Below, piece after piece: positions 26,826 through 36,581 of a stretch of DNA of 64,000 nt. Origin of the DNA: Aestuariivivens sediminicola (GTDB lineage Bacteria > Bacteroidota > Bacteroidia > Flavobacteriales > Flavobacteriaceae); the NCBI RefSeq assembly GCF_022662015.1, contig NZ_JAKMCM010000001.1, positions 992,001-1,056,000 on the forward strand, given 5' to 3'. Position 1 is the first letter of the stretch. Each line of letters starts with the position of its first letter. A program made the translations under genes and the position numbers. The notes under the pieces are model-generated. The model was not told where the DNA came from, made no database searches, and saw nothing but the letters and a program-made list of their open reading frames with translations.

Positions 26826-27899
26826 TTACAATTTACTTTTAAAGCGCTCCAGGAAATTTAAAAATTCAATGATCAATAATAACATAAAAATCACCAGGGC
26901 TAATAGAAAGCCATAAGCAAAAGGTCTGCCTATCTCTAAACCGAAGATCTCTGCCTTATCCTTAACAACACCTCTTTCTTTCCCAATGGATACAATTTCC
27001 AGTATGTTTTCCTTATCCTCCAGTTCCCTTTGAATGTCAACCAGTTCCCGCCTTAAATTCAAATCACTCTGGTACAACTCAAACTCTTTCGTAACACTTT
27101 TGTTTTCCGTATTGTCTATCGTGATACTGGTTTGACCGCCGGACTTGGCCTCAGCAGCCTTTCTGAGTACCTCCTGGTATACGGCCTGCAAAGAATCTGA
27201 CTTTACAAGCGTTTCCCTGATGGCGCTTTCCCGTCCCTTTAATTCACTCAAATCCCTTCTCTGTACATTTTGAAAGTAGGGGGAGGACTCAATTTTGTGA
27301 ATAATCTCAACAATGACATCTTCGAAGGAGGCTGGCGAATAGGTGTCTATAGTCATTTCTTGAAGTGAAATATCAAATTCCTCGGAAAAGTTGAGGTAAT
27401 CCTTATAGGTAATGGTGGAAGCCAAAACAGAATCCAGACTTTTGATGTAGGCATCATAGTTTTTTATCCTGCTGTTGTCATTGGTCACCGCTTCAATAGA
27501 CATCCCTTGTATTGATGCAGCCTTGGATACATCTATTTTTAGGTCACTAGCCAATGTCACTGTATCTCTTTCCTGGACTAATTTATCAAAGTAAGTAATG
27601 GCTTCATAAAGCACCTCTCCTGTTTTGTAGTTTTGATTGATGATGGCAGACGATCGATACACGGGCTTAGATACTTTATTTTTAATAATTCCTAATCCAA
27701 AGCCAATGGCTGCGGCTATTATTATTTTTACCAGGTGCTTTTTGACAAAGAAAACAAGCCAGACGAAGGCTAAAAAAAGCCTGTTTAGAATATCTCCAAT
27801 AAACCTAAAAAAGCGCTCAAAGGCATTACCAATCATTTTAAACAACTGTCCTAAATCGACTTCTTCGGATTGCTGCGGTGGGGGCAACTCTTTACTCAT
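26826..27899 (-). CDS. Wzz-like chain-length/export regulator
   Basis: A 357-residue protein with the Wzz layout: a cytoplasmic N-terminus rich in Pro/Glu, a hydrophobic stretch at residues ~38-72, KPVYRSSAIINQNYKTGEVLYE just after the membrane, a long helical periplasmic part (~residues 75-325), and a C-terminal membrane helix at ~327-350. It probably sets chain length with the Wzy polymerase. No tyrosine-kinase domain is attached. It has a longer N-terminus before the first membrane segment than enterobacterial Wzz. It lies 11 bp downstream of the DUF6909 gene and 3 bp upstream of rfbB. Confidence 0.82.
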   Translation of the reverse strand: MSKELPPPQQSEEVDLGQLFKMIGNAFERFFRFIGDILNRLFLAFVWLVFFVKKHLVKIIIAAAIGFGLGIIKNKVSKPVYRSSAIINQNYKTGEVLYEAITYFDKLVQERDTVTLASDLKIDVSKAASIQGMSIEAVTNDNSRIKNYDAYIKSLDSVLASTITYKDYLNFSEEFDISLQEMTIDTYSPASFEDVIVEIIHKIESSPYFQNVQRRDLSELKGRESAIRETLVKSDSLQAVYQEVLRKAAEAKSGGQTSITIDNTENKSVTKEFELYQSDLNLRRELVDIQRELEDKENILEIVSIGKERGVVKDKAEIFGLEIGRPFAYGFLLALVIFMLLLIIEFLNFLERFKSKL

Positions 27900-27910
27900 A
27901 ACTATTCTGA

Positions 27911-29599
27911 TTAATTAAATATTTGTTCTAAAATTTTTCTTGTAATGACATATGTGGGCCTAACTCCGGATGTGCCTAAGCCACCGGAAGCCAATGTGCT
28001 ACCGGTTTCAAGAGGGTTATCACTGGCATAATAGGCATACCTGACCTTGACTTCGGGGCTGATATTCCCACGTACCTTCGAGGCCGCCTGGATGGCCTTC
28101 TGGTAATGCGCGCCTTCCATCTCCAAACCAATGACATTCCAGGTGGAGTTAAAGAAAAACTTGAGTATGTCTTTATTCTGTAGGGAGGTTCCTAAAACCG
28201 TTATCATAGCGCCATTACATACAGCAACACCCTGACCATTGAAATCTTCCTTACTCAACTCATTTTCAAAAGGGTAATTATCTGCCGTTCCCTCAAAGAT
28301 ATGCGCCGATGGTATCATGATATCGCCTTTTCCCCCTTCTAATATGCCCGCCTTTCCCATAACCGATATGGATTTCACATTTAAATGCAATTTCTTTCCT
28401 TTTACTGCATAGGGTTTCAGCAGTTCATCAATGGTTTCATAGGCCTGTTCTCCAAAGGCATAATCCATAACGAATATAAGTGGTTTTTCGGATTTCATCA
28501 ACGTCTCATTTATGGCGATATCTAATTTTGAAACATCAAAAAAGGTGGTGTCGAAAACCTGCACATCAATATTGGTTCCCGAACTGTCTTTTATGTACAG
28601 CATCCCATTTTGTAAGGCTGCTTTGGTGACCCTGTCTCCCAATTCCCTGTTGTTCTTATTGCTCAACAGTTCATACACTTCAAATATATCTTTTTTTGAA
28701 GCTATGGCCTTTAAGGCGTTCGGCGCAAACAGGGTATTCAGGACACTATGCATGTTCGCGCTGATGATATGGATATTCCTGTCCAATAGTTGATTCTTGT
28801 GCAAAATCGACTTGATATTATTCGCCCAGATTTCACCATGTATGTGATGGCCAATGCGTTCTCTTAATACCGGACTAAAGGTAATGGTTCTTTTGTTGTG
28901 ATGCACCTGTTCTTCAATGGCCAGCTTACCCAACCAATAGACTATATGTAACAAGCGCTCCGGTTGTTTAGGGGTGGCAAAGGCACTGTAGATTTCCGTA
29001 ACTTCCTTAAAAGTGCGCCCTAATATATAGGCCGTATGCGTAATGGCCACTTCGCGTTCCTCCTGTGTGAGTTTCTTTTTTGCCAGGACCGATTTTTCCA
29101 ACTTCTTCCAATCCCGTGTTGTCGTACCATCACCACTAATAACAACCCGCTTGCTTATTTTGTGTGATTCTACAAAAAGAAAAGTGAGATGGGTTAGGAT
29201 ATCATAGATTTCCGAACGACCGCGCGTAATCTCTATATTCATTTGCTCCTCATCAATCCTGTAGCAGTTGCGTCGGCGTTTTTCCGGAATAATTGGCTTA
29301 AAATGGGAGTTGGCATACCCTTCATCACTGGTCAGGTTAATATAGGTACATTCCTCAATACCCATGGGCAACCGGTCCATCACATAAAGCAGCCCGTTCA
29401 ATTCGGCCTTTTCTTCACCAATGGAACCATAGATTTCGGGTTTCAGTAATAACAAGGCCTCCCGTAAGGTTTCCCCTGAAATTCCCATGGGCTTATAAAA
29501 CCCTCTGTTGAACAAATGCCGCATGGTAACATACATACGCTCTATAGCGTTTGAGCTTTCCTGTGCCCTTGTTCTCCCATGTGATTTTTTGTTACTCAT
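27911..29599 (-). CDS. DUF6909-family protein with a nucleosidase-like C-terminus
   Basis: A 562-residue cytoplasmic-looking protein with no signal or membrane segment. I recognise it as the Bacteroidota family DUF6909, whose role is unknown to me. The last third contains NVIGLEMEGAHYQKAI (EMEGA at 493-497) and YYASDNPLETGS, which resemble the EMEG and downstream Asp motifs of purine nucleoside phosphorylase/nucleosidase folds. That link is from pattern only. It is the first gene of the polysaccharide block, 11 bp before the Wzz-like gene, with a good -7 element ahead of it. Confidence 0.75.
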   Translation of the reverse strand: MSNKKSHGRTRAQESSNAIERMYVTMRHLFNRGFYKPMGISGETLREALLLLKPEIYGSIGEEKAELNGLLYVMDRLPMGIEECTYINLTSDEGYANSHFKPIIPEKRRRNCYRIDEEQMNIEITRGRSEIYDILTHLTFLFVESHKISKRVVISGDGTTTRDWKKLEKSVLAKKKLTQEEREVAITHTAYILGRTFKEVTEIYSAFATPKQPERLLHIVYWLGKLAIEEQVHHNKRTITFSPVLRERIGHHIHGEIWANNIKSILHKNQLLDRNIHIISANMHSVLNTLFAPNALKAIASKKDIFEVYELLSNKNNRELGDRVTKAALQNGMLYIKDSSGTNIDVQVFDTTFFDVSKLDIAINETLMKSEKPLIFVMDYAFGEQAYETIDELLKPYAVKGKKLHLNVKSISVMGKAGILEGGKGDIMIPSAHIFEGTADNYPFENELSKEDFNGQGVAVCNGAMITVLGTSLQNKDILKFFFNSTWNVIGLEMEGAHYQKAIQAASKVRGNISPEVKVRYAYYASDNPLETGSTLASGGLGTSGVRPTYVITRKILEQIFN

Positions 29600-29615
29600 T
29601 GTATGTAATAATTGC

Positions 29616-29623
29616 CAAAGATA
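29616..29623 (-). promoter_or_regulatory. Probable -7 element ahead of the polysaccharide operon
   Basis: TATCTTTG on the minus strand matches TAnnTTTG and ends 16 bp before the ATG of the DUF6909 gene. No clear TTG lies at the -33 distance. It is the best candidate for the main promoter of the first part of the locus. Confidence 0.55.
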
Positions 29624-29696
29624 CTACTATTTTATTCAGTTTGTGACCCTGCCGGTATTAACACATCTTCCATATGCATCAAAGAGATGTATCATT

Positions 29697-31199
29697 TTAA
29701 GTGTTTTCAATCTTATGTTCCAGAGCATCGGCTATTTTTCTGTCGTTGGCCAGCCTAGGGATTTTATTCTGTCCTCCTAATTTTCCAACGGACTTCATAT
29801 AATCCTGAAACCCGTCTTTGGCAACTTTTGATATTTTTAAAGGCTGTAAAACCTTCCCCTGGATTAAATCATAGTAGTATGCATTTTGATTTTGAAGGGA
29901 CGCATCAATGTGCCTTGCAAATTCGGTATAGTCTTCAGGTTCATTTTCAAATTCTATAAACCATTCGTGGTAAGGCAATCCTTCTTTCGGGTTTATTTGA
30001 GGGGCAACGGTAAACTCTGAAATACGTATGTCGGTGTTTTTCACTGCTTCCTCCATGGCCTGCTCTACCTCCTTGCCAATGACGTGTTCCCCAAAAGCAG
30101 AGATGAAATGTTTAATGCGCCCTGAAACGATGACGCGATAGGGCCTTAAGGAGGTGAATTGCACCGTATCGCCAATATTATAGGCCCAAAGTCCTGCATT
30201 GGTGGATACAATCATCACATAGTTTACATGTAACTCAACATCTTTCAGCGTAAGGCGTTCCGGACTGGCATCGAAAAATTCTTCCGCTTTGATGAACTCG
30301 TAAAAAATACCTGAGTCCAACTGAAGTAACATGCCCTTTTCATGCTGCCTGTCCTGAAAGGCAAAAAAGCCTTCACTTGCCGGATACAGCTCTATACTAT
30401 CGACTTTTCGCCCAATGAGGTTTTCGAATTTGGCTCGATAGGGTTCGTAATTGACCCCTCCAAAAATAAACAGATTGAAATTTTGAAACAGGTCGCCCAC
30501 CTTCTTCCCGGTTTTTTGCTGGAGCCTCTCGAAATACATTTGCACCCATGATGGAATTCCAGAAATGACGGTCATGTCCTCCGGCAGGGTCTCCTCAACA
30601 ATGGCATCCACTTTGGCTTCCCAGTCTTCAATACAATTCGTCTCCCAGGAAGGCAGTCTGTTTTTTTGAAGGTATTTCGGCACGTAGTGGGCTACAATAC
30701 CTGAAAGTCTTCCAATTTGAATACCGTTTTTCTCTTTCATAATGGGGCTGCCCTGTAAAAAAATCATTTTGCCATTTACAAATTTACTTTTCCCGGTTTC
30801 GTGGATGTAAAATAGAATGGCATTTCGAGCGGCTTCAACATGACTTGGCATACTCTCCTTGGTTATCGGTATGTATTTAGCCCCTGAAGTGGTTCCTGAT
30901 GTTTTCGCGAAATAAAGGGGTTTACCACTCCAAAGGATATTTTCCTCTCCTGAGACCACACGCTCCACATAGGATTTCAAAGCCTCATAATCGCGTACCG
31001 GCACCTGTTTTACAAAATCGCTATGGGATCTGATGTTTGCAAAATCATGGTCTTTCCCGAATGCTGTATGCTGAGCCGCCTGTATCAGGTCGTGAAATAC
31101 CTTCTGCTGTGTTTCAACGGGATGATCTATCCATTTTTGATTTTTTCTATAAATCAATTTAGCAAATTGCTTCGCCAAAATGGGCTTTAATGATAGCAT
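29697..31199 (-). CDS. GH3 auxin-responsive promoter family protein (acyl-adenylate-type)
   Basis: A 500-residue member of the GH3 superfamily. YFAKTSGTTSGAKYIPIT near residue 105 is the ATP-binding loop, and YPASEGFFAF and YNIGDTVQF follow at the expected places. Plant relatives conjugate amino acids to acyl acids through an acyl-adenylate; the bacterial role is unknown. Length and motif order are normal. It starts directly where the M23 peptidase gene ends (no gap), so the two are co-transcribed. Confidence 0.9.
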   Translation of the reverse strand: MLSLKPILAKQFAKLIYRKNQKWIDHPVETQQKVFHDLIQAAQHTAFGKDHDFANIRSHSDFVKQVPVRDYEALKSYVERVVSGEENILWSGKPLYFAKTSGTTSGAKYIPITKESMPSHVEAARNAILFYIHETGKSKFVNGKMIFLQGSPIMKEKNGIQIGRLSGIVAHYVPKYLQKNRLPSWETNCIEDWEAKVDAIVEETLPEDMTVISGIPSWVQMYFERLQQKTGKKVGDLFQNFNLFIFGGVNYEPYRAKFENLIGRKVDSIELYPASEGFFAFQDRQHEKGMLLQLDSGIFYEFIKAEEFFDASPERLTLKDVELHVNYVMIVSTNAGLWAYNIGDTVQFTSLRPYRVIVSGRIKHFISAFGEHVIGKEVEQAMEEAVKNTDIRISEFTVAPQINPKEGLPYHEWFIEFENEPEDYTEFARHIDASLQNQNAYYYDLIQGKVLQPLKISKVAKDGFQDYMKSVGKLGGQNKIPRLANDRKIADALEHKIENT

Positions 31200-32069
31200 T
31201 TATTTAAAGTCTATAAAATTTAAGGGGTTGATGGGATACCCGTCATTCCAAAGTTCGAAATGTAAATGTGGTCCCGTGGATAATTCGCCCGAACTTCCGC
31301 CTGTGGCAATGGCTTCACCGGCTTTGACCAGATCGCCCTGAGACTTGATTAATGATCCGTTATGCTTATAGACCGAAATTAACCCATTACTGTGCTCTAT
31401 AATGATCACATGGCCTGTGGTGGCGGTCCATTCTGCAAAAATAACCGTGCCATCGGCAACTGCTTTAACAGGCGTATCTATAGTGACCGCAATATCGATG
31501 GCGTAATGTTTTTCCTTTAGATTATAGGTGTCGCTTACCGTGCCACTAACAGGTGGGAATAGCACAAAGCTCTTTGAAGATGTTGCCGATTCGAACAAAT
31601 TATATTTGTCTTCCTTATCTACCTTTTCCCTTAAAATGGAGTCTTCAGCAATGGGTGTCAGATCCACCTCACTGGCCTCGATCTTTATGGCCTCAATAAT
31701 GGAGTCCTTTTTTAAATCTTCGGCACTGATGTCGCCTTTCAGGACATCTCTTATGGATTTATAATATCTTTCGTTTAAGGCTAGAACGCGTTGCAGAGAA
31801 TCCGTCTTATAATGTAACTCGGTGGCCTGCCTTTTAAGGCTGGTCGATGAATACCCTGGAATGTACTCCCTTAAGGATGTAGAGGCAATTAAAAAATAAG
31901 TGAACAGCATTAATATCAGAATGCTAACTGATACAAAAACAAAGACATTCAACCGTGTTAATTTAAAGGCAATACGCTCTTCAAAAGTGTCTTCATTAAG
32001 TATGACTAACCGATATTTATCGAGTAGTTTTTTTTTAATTCTGGCGGACCCTTTTTTCTTCTTGCTCAT
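31200..32069 (-). CDS. M23 family metallopeptidase, membrane-anchored
   Basis: A 289-residue protein with a basic N-terminus (MSKKKKGSARIKKKLL), one membrane helix at ~residues 36-62, a coiled region, and a C-terminal LytM domain. Zinc motif: HYAIDIAV (H-x3-D) and GPHLHFELW (HxH). It should cleave peptide cross-links of peptidoglycan or activate an amidase in the periplasm. The gene is divergent from tatA and directly followed by the GH3-like gene. Confidence 0.92.
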   Translation of the reverse strand: MSKKKKGSARIKKKLLDKYRLVILNEDTFEERIAFKLTRLNVFVFVSVSILILMLFTYFLIASTSLREYIPGYSSTSLKRQATELHYKTDSLQRVLALNERYYKSIRDVLKGDISAEDLKKDSIIEAIKIEASEVDLTPIAEDSILREKVDKEDKYNLFESATSSKSFVLFPPVSGTVSDTYNLKEKHYAIDIAVTIDTPVKAVADGTVIFAEWTATTGHVIIIEHSNGLISVYKHNGSLIKSQGDLVKAGEAIATGGSSGELSTGPHLHFELWNDGYPINPLNFIDFK

Positions 32070-32160
32070 AATTCTAACAAAATTAAATAAAATAATTCCA
32101 TAACCTGAATCCAGAAATACTAAAGTTATGCTATTAACGGTATTTTTAAACTTTAATTAT

Positions 32161-32168
32161 TAACTTTG
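32161..32168 (+). promoter_or_regulatory. -7 element of the tatA promoter
   Basis: TAACTTTG fits TAnnTTTG and lies 18 bp before the tatA ATG, in the divergent gap with the M23 gene. A -33 TTG is not clear. Confidence 0.5.
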
Positions 32169-32186
32169 TTCTAAATAAATTTAACT

Positions 32187-32372
32187 ATGAGTTCATATAT
32201 TTTAGCAATAGGCCCCATGCAAATCGTATTAATTGTAATTGTTGTGTTATTGCTGTTTGGTGGTAAAAAAATTCCGGAATTAATGCGTGGCTTAGGAAGT
32301 GGAATTAAAGAGTTTAAGGATGCGAGCAAGGAGGATGATAAATCTGCGGACAAGAGTGATAAAACTGAATAA
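32187..32372 (+). CDS. tatA: Sec-independent translocase component TatA/E
   Basis: A protein of only 61 residues, with one N-terminal membrane helix ([25 protein letters not shown]), the conserved FGGKKIPEL hinge, an amphipathic helix ([14 protein letters not shown]) and an acidic, lysine-rich tail. It forms the translocation pore for folded, twin-arginine proteins. No tatC is beside it. It is followed at once by a strong terminator. Confidence 0.94.
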   Translation: MSSYILAIGPMQIVLIVIVVLLLFGGKKIPELMRGLGSGIKEFKDASKEDDKSADKSDKTE

Positions 32373-32390
32373 CCGCATCCACAAATAAAA

Positions 32391-32428
32391 AAAGAAAAAA
32401 GGCCAACATTGATATGTTGGCCTTTTTA
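32391..32428. terminator. Bidirectional terminator between tatA and the DUF4837 gene
   Basis: A perfect 9-bp stem GGCCAACAT / ATGTTGGCC with a TGAT loop (32401-32422), preceded by an A-run and followed by TTTTT. It lies between converging genes and can serve both. Confidence 0.9.
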
Positions 32429-32447
32429 GTATTAATTTCAGTTCGTT

Positions 32448-33425
32448 TTAATTAATCTTTATGGACTTGATTATGGCCTCAAGTTCAAACATGTAATCTC
32501 TTTTCTCAACGGATGGTGCATAAGCAAATCCCTCAGCGATGATCCAACGGTCATTTTTATTGTCCTCTATAGCATAGTTGATATATGGTCCTGCCATAAA
32601 CGCCTTCTTAACTTCCCACATGCCCTTGGTTTCCAGGGCCGGCTTTCCATCCAAAACCGTTTCCGTCTGAAAAGGGGTATAGGCATATTCCGTGATCATA
32701 TAGGTGCCTTCAGTGGGGCCTTCAATATGTGCCTTTCCAATCGAGTCCCGTATGGTTACAATTTGATTTATAATGCTGTCATTGCGCATAATCCTTTCCT
32801 TCGGCAAGGTATAGATCATAAGGTTCAGTGTTCCCGTATTGACATCTTTGCGAATCCAAAAAAAGTTGTTTTCATCCTTGGCGACTCTGTATACCGTAGG
32901 AAACCTTACATCAACCCCGATCTTATCTTTGATGAAACTGGAATTGTACAGGGATTTTTTAATTAAGCGCTGTTTTTCATAGATTTCAATCTTCTTAAAG
33001 GTATTGACAATCCCGTCGCCATGCTCTTTAAGCTGGTTAATAACCTCGTCCTTCGTCATCCCTGAAACCACAACGACCCTTTGTGGTTGCGCATAGACAT
33101 TCTTTAAAAACTGGGTGGAGGCCTGTTTTCCTAACTCTATTTTTAGTATGGTTCTGTTTTTAGTGATAAACCCGCTAAACACACTGGTCGGAATCTGGTT
33201 AATGTTAAACAGCGGCTCATCCTGGGGCAGACCGTATACGGGTGCTGCCAGTATATCCCTAATGGCTTCGCCAACGCGACCCTTCCAGGACTCGTTATCC
33301 AATACCACCGAAACTTCGTTAACAATGCCTGTCGAATCTACAAGAAACTTTTGCTTTGGTTTTCCATCATTGCAGGATAGCAAGGACAACACTGTAACGG
33401 CTATAATAAGGGGTTTATGTATCAT
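32448..33425 (-). CDS. DUF4837-family lipoprotein
   Basis: A 325-residue protein with a lipoprotein signal ending LSLLSC (Cys18). The mature part is recognised as the Bacteroidota family DUF4837, with the stretch FLVDSTGIVNEVSVVLDN near its start and YMITEYAYTPFQTETVLDGKPALETKGMWEVK near residue 250. Likely periplasmic-facing; function unknown. It lies 20 bp downstream of the MltD-like gene, so both envelope genes may share a transcript. Confidence 0.88.
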   Translation of the reverse strand: MIHKPLIIAVTVLSLLSCNDGKPKQKFLVDSTGIVNEVSVVLDNESWKGRVGEAIRDILAAPVYGLPQDEPLFNINQIPTSVFSGFITKNRTILKIELGKQASTQFLKNVYAQPQRVVVVSGMTKDEVINQLKEHGDGIVNTFKKIEIYEKQRLIKKSLYNSSFIKDKIGVDVRFPTVYRVAKDENNFFWIRKDVNTGTLNLMIYTLPKERIMRNDSIINQIVTIRDSIGKAHIEGPTEGTYMITEYAYTPFQTETVLDGKPALETKGMWEVKKAFMAGPYINYAIEDNKNDRWIIAEGFAYAPSVEKRDYMFELEAIIKSIKIN

Positions 33426-33445
33426 AAATGTCGTTTTAAGGGAAT

Positions 33446-34999
33446 TTAGCCTTTCGCTATTTTGAGCTTCATTCCCGGTTTTAACCTTGTGCCACTAATA
33501 TCGTTCCAATCTTTAATATTCTGCACGGAAACTCCTGGAAATTTTTGGGAAATGCTCCATAAGGAGTCGCCGCTCTTTACGGTATAGGTTATGATATCAC
33601 CTGATAGTGGCTTTGCTGAGGTCTTAGCAGCTACCGTAGAGACCGGATTCACATAAGGTTTTCTTGGATATATGGTCAGACGTTGACCTATCCTTAAGTC
33701 ATTGCTCCGCAAGCCGTTCCATTGTTTAATCTGGCTTACTCTTACCCCATACATTCGGGCAATTTTCCCAAGATAATCGCCTGACCTCACCCTGTAGCGA
33801 ATTCTGTCGTCCGCATTAAAAAATTGGGGCAAAGGCTTTTCTCTTTTAGCAAATTCCTCTTTGACAAAAGCATATATGGCTTCTTCATTATTCACGAATA
33901 CACCAGCTGCCTCCTTGGGTAAACGCAGCACGTAGTTCTCATCTTTTATAAAAGGGATGATATCCAACTTGTACGACGGATTTAAAAACTGAAGCTGTTC
34001 AATAGGTGTTCCGGTGACTTCGGCCACCTGATCCAGGGTAATCATGTGTTTTACCCGTATGGTATCCGTTTCTATTAAAGCAAATTCAGGTTTTATTCTT
34101 TTAAACCCATGCGCTTCTGCATACTCGAAAATATACATATTTGCTAAAAATGCCGGTAAATACCCTGCCGTCTCACGAGGTAGATTATGTCTGATGTTCC
34201 AATAATTTTTGTACCCTCCGGATCTTCTGATAGCTTTGGTTACATTGCCCGGCCCTGAGTTATAGGAGGCCAGTGCCAAATCCCAGTCTCCGAAAATCTC
34301 GTATAATTTCGATAAGTACTTTGCTGCGGCTTCCGTAGATTTAATAGGATCACAGCGCTCGTCAACATAGCTGCTCACATCCAGTCCATACATTTTCCCG
34401 GTGGCAAACATAAATTGCCATAATCCCGTGGCACCAACCCGGGATTTGGCCCTTGGTTTTAATGCCGATTCAATGACTGCTAAATATTTTATTTCCAAGG
34501 GCAGATCGTGTTTATCCAACTCGTATTCGAACATGGGAAAATAAAATCCACTCAAAGTGATCATCCTTTGTAATAGCTCCCTTCTGTTTTTTAAATACGA
34601 TTTAATAACACTTTCCAAAGACGGATTGTATTCCACATTAAATGGTGTTCTGGCGTCTAATTCCTTTAAGCGGGCCTTAAGGGTATCCGTATGCAGTTCC
34701 GGGTATTCAATATCATCATAGGTTAAATTGGTCACCGATTTGTAAATCGTATCGAACATATGGTTACTGTAGAGTTCCTCGAACCACTTCTCATCGAACT
34801 TAGAGGCCAATTCATGATCTTTAAGCGGCGTCTTTGGAATGGAATCCGTATCCTGTTCCAGTGACTGGAGGGTGATTGTATTGCTATCAACCAGGGGTGC
34901 CTTGGTTATAAATTTCTGCGTCTGCACGCTATCTGCAGTTTGCGCGTAACAAAGGCCTATATGACATAGGAACAGCCATTTAATAAAACGTATTGCCAT
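33446..34999 (-). CDS. Lytic transglycosylase MltD-like with two LysM domains
   Basis: A 517-residue secreted protein. The signal peptide ends ...LCYAQ. The transglycosylase domain (~residues 165-310) has the catalytic Glu in AVIESALKP and then RVGATGLWQFM and ALASYNSGPGNV. Two LysM peptidoglycan-binding domains follow at ~403-446 (YRVRSGDYLGKIA) and ~472-515 (YTVKSGDSLWSIS). It cleaves the glycan strand of murein. It is in line with the DUF4837 lipoprotein gene. Confidence 0.94.
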   Translation of the reverse strand: MAIRFIKWLFLCHIGLCYAQTADSVQTQKFITKAPLVDSNTITLQSLEQDTDSIPKTPLKDHELASKFDEKWFEELYSNHMFDTIYKSVTNLTYDDIEYPELHTDTLKARLKELDARTPFNVEYNPSLESVIKSYLKNRRELLQRMITLSGFYFPMFEYELDKHDLPLEIKYLAVIESALKPRAKSRVGATGLWQFMFATGKMYGLDVSSYVDERCDPIKSTEAAAKYLSKLYEIFGDWDLALASYNSGPGNVTKAIRRSGGYKNYWNIRHNLPRETAGYLPAFLANMYIFEYAEAHGFKRIKPEFALIETDTIRVKHMITLDQVAEVTGTPIEQLQFLNPSYKLDIIPFIKDENYVLRLPKEAAGVFVNNEEAIYAFVKEEFAKREKPLPQFFNADDRIRYRVRSGDYLGKIARMYGVRVSQIKQWNGLRSNDLRIGQRLTIYPRKPYVNPVSTVAAKTSAKPLSGDIITYTVKSGDSLWSISQKFPGVSVQNIKDWNDISGTRLKPGMKLKIAKG

Positions 35000-35161
35000 A
35001 ATGAATATCGCTATCTTATCGAATCAGTTATACAGCTAAATTCGGATTTTTTAAGGGAAATAAAAAATTTCATTGCTCACGGCGTTTTATAAGTTACCAA
35101 ATGTTCCTATGCCTTTGCATGAGCACTAATTTCTCAAACTATCTTCTATGGAGTGCAAGGA

Positions 35162-36349
35162 CTACTCTAATATCGCTGCAATTCCGGGAAGCGTTTTCCC
35201 TTCAAGACTTTCCAGCATAGCACCTCCACCTGTACTTACATAACTCACTTTATCCTGGAATCCAAATTGTTTTACAGCAGCCACAGAGTCTCCACCACCC
35301 ACTAATGAGAAAGCGCCTTTTTTAGTAGCTTCAGCTATGGAATTCCCCAGGGCAATAGTTCCCTTGGCAAAATTTTCCATTTCAAAAACCCCTAAGGGGC
35401 CATTCCAAAGTATCGTTTTAGAGGCCATAACGACATCGTTGAAGGTTTGCAATGACTTTGGTCCGGCATCTATGCCTTCCCACCCTTCAGGGATGTTATT
35501 GATATCGACAATTTGGGTGTTGGCATCATTCTTAAAGGCATCGGCTGCCACGACATCCTCAGGTATATGTACTTGAACATCTTTTGTCTTGGCTTGTTTT
35601 AAAATATCCAATGCCAAATCCATTTTATCGTCTTCACAGATGGAATTACCAATTTGGCCTCCCTGGGCTTTTACAAAGGTGAAGGCCATTCCGCCTCCGA
35701 TGATAAGGTGATCGACCTTATCCAATATGTTTTCAATTATGGTGATCTTGGAAGACACTTTTGCCCCTCCTAAGATGGCTAAAACAGGTTTTTCTCCTGT
35801 CTTCATCACCTTTTCAATACTCTCTATTTCCTGTGCCAACAGACTTCCGAAACATTTATGATCTGCGAAGAATTGGGCCACGATCGTCGTCGAGGCATGC
35901 GCTCTGTGGGCTGTTCCAAAGGCATCATTTACATAAATATCGCCTAACCTGGACAGTTGCTCGGCAAAATTCTGATCTCCTGCAGTCTCTTCACTATGGA
36001 ATCTCAAATTCTCCAATAACAAGACTTCCCCCGGTTTTAAGTTCGAGGCTTCGGCTTCGGCTTTTGCTCCGACACACTGGTCGACAAACTTCACTTCAAC
36101 ACCCAATACATCTTCAACCTTAGAAACAATATGACGTAATGAGTACTCGTCCTGGACTCCTTTTGGTCGCCCCAGATGGGACATTAAAATACAGCTTCCT
36201 CCGTCTTCCAATATTTTAATTATTGTTGGCTTTGCTGAGATAATTCTAGTGGCATCGGTCACCTGGAAACTTTCATTTAAAGGGACATTGAAATCTACTC
36301 GTATTAAGGCTTTTTTATTTGAGAAATTAAAGTCGTTTATCGTTTTCAT
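35162..36349 (-). CDS. pgk: Phosphoglycerate kinase
   Basis: A 395-residue protein of standard length. The N-terminal [31 protein letters not shown] and [14 protein letters not shown] carry the substrate-binding Arg and His residues; the C-domain has [13 protein letters not shown] and [12 protein letters not shown] for ATP. It catalyses the first ATP-yielding step of glycolysis in the cytoplasm. A single gene with a clear promoter upstream. Confidence 0.97.
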   Translation of the reverse strand: MKTINDFNFSNKKALIRVDFNVPLNESFQVTDATRIISAKPTIIKILEDGGSCILMSHLGRPKGVQDEYSLRHIVSKVEDVLGVEVKFVDQCVGAKAEAEASNLKPGEVLLLENLRFHSEETAGDQNFAEQLSRLGDIYVNDAFGTAHRAHASTTIVAQFFADHKCFGSLLAQEIESIEKVMKTGEKPVLAILGGAKVSSKITIIENILDKVDHLIIGGGMAFTFVKAQGGQIGNSICEDDKMDLALDILKQAKTKDVQVHIPEDVVAADAFKNDANTQIVDINNIPEGWEGIDAGPKSLQTFNDVVMASKTILWNGPLGVFEMENFAKGTIALGNSIAEATKKGAFSLVGGGDSVAAVKQFGFQDKVSYVSTGGGAMLESLEGKTLPGIAAILE

Positions 36350-36383
36350 CGCTTTGTGATTTTATATGGACATAATTGAATCA

Positions 36384-36410
36384 CAAATGTACTTAATTAA
36401 AAAGTGCCAA
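36384..36410 (-). promoter_or_regulatory. Promoter of pgk
   Basis: On the minus strand TTG (36408-36410), 16-bp spacer, TACATTTG (36384-36391), 34 bp ahead of the ATG. It fits the Bacteroidota consensus, with a slightly short spacer. Confidence 0.6.
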
Positions 36411-36504
36411 AAAATGTGTTTTTAAACGAAAACGTTTGAAGTGGAAAAGTTTTTAAATAATAGGCCTATTGCTAAGGATTAAATAAATAAAAGAAGGATT
36501 AAAA

Positions 36505-36547
36505 ATTTAAAATCCGGAACATGTTTTCAAGAAAGCATTCCGGATTT
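36505..36547 (-). terminator. Terminator of the T9SS cargo gene
   Basis: Read on the minus strand, AAATCCGGA / TCCGGATTT forms a 9-bp stem (36510-36547) with a 20-nt loop, and TTTTAAATTTTT follows. It lies 35 bp past the stop of the gene at 36582. Confidence 0.7.
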
Positions 36548-36581
36548 CAATTAAAAGTAGGTAGGTATATTAATAAAGGAA

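Noticed and set aside
35761-36123. 120-residue plus-strand frame opposite pgk
   Set aside because: Low-complexity Ser/Leu/Arg-rich sequence antisense to pgk.
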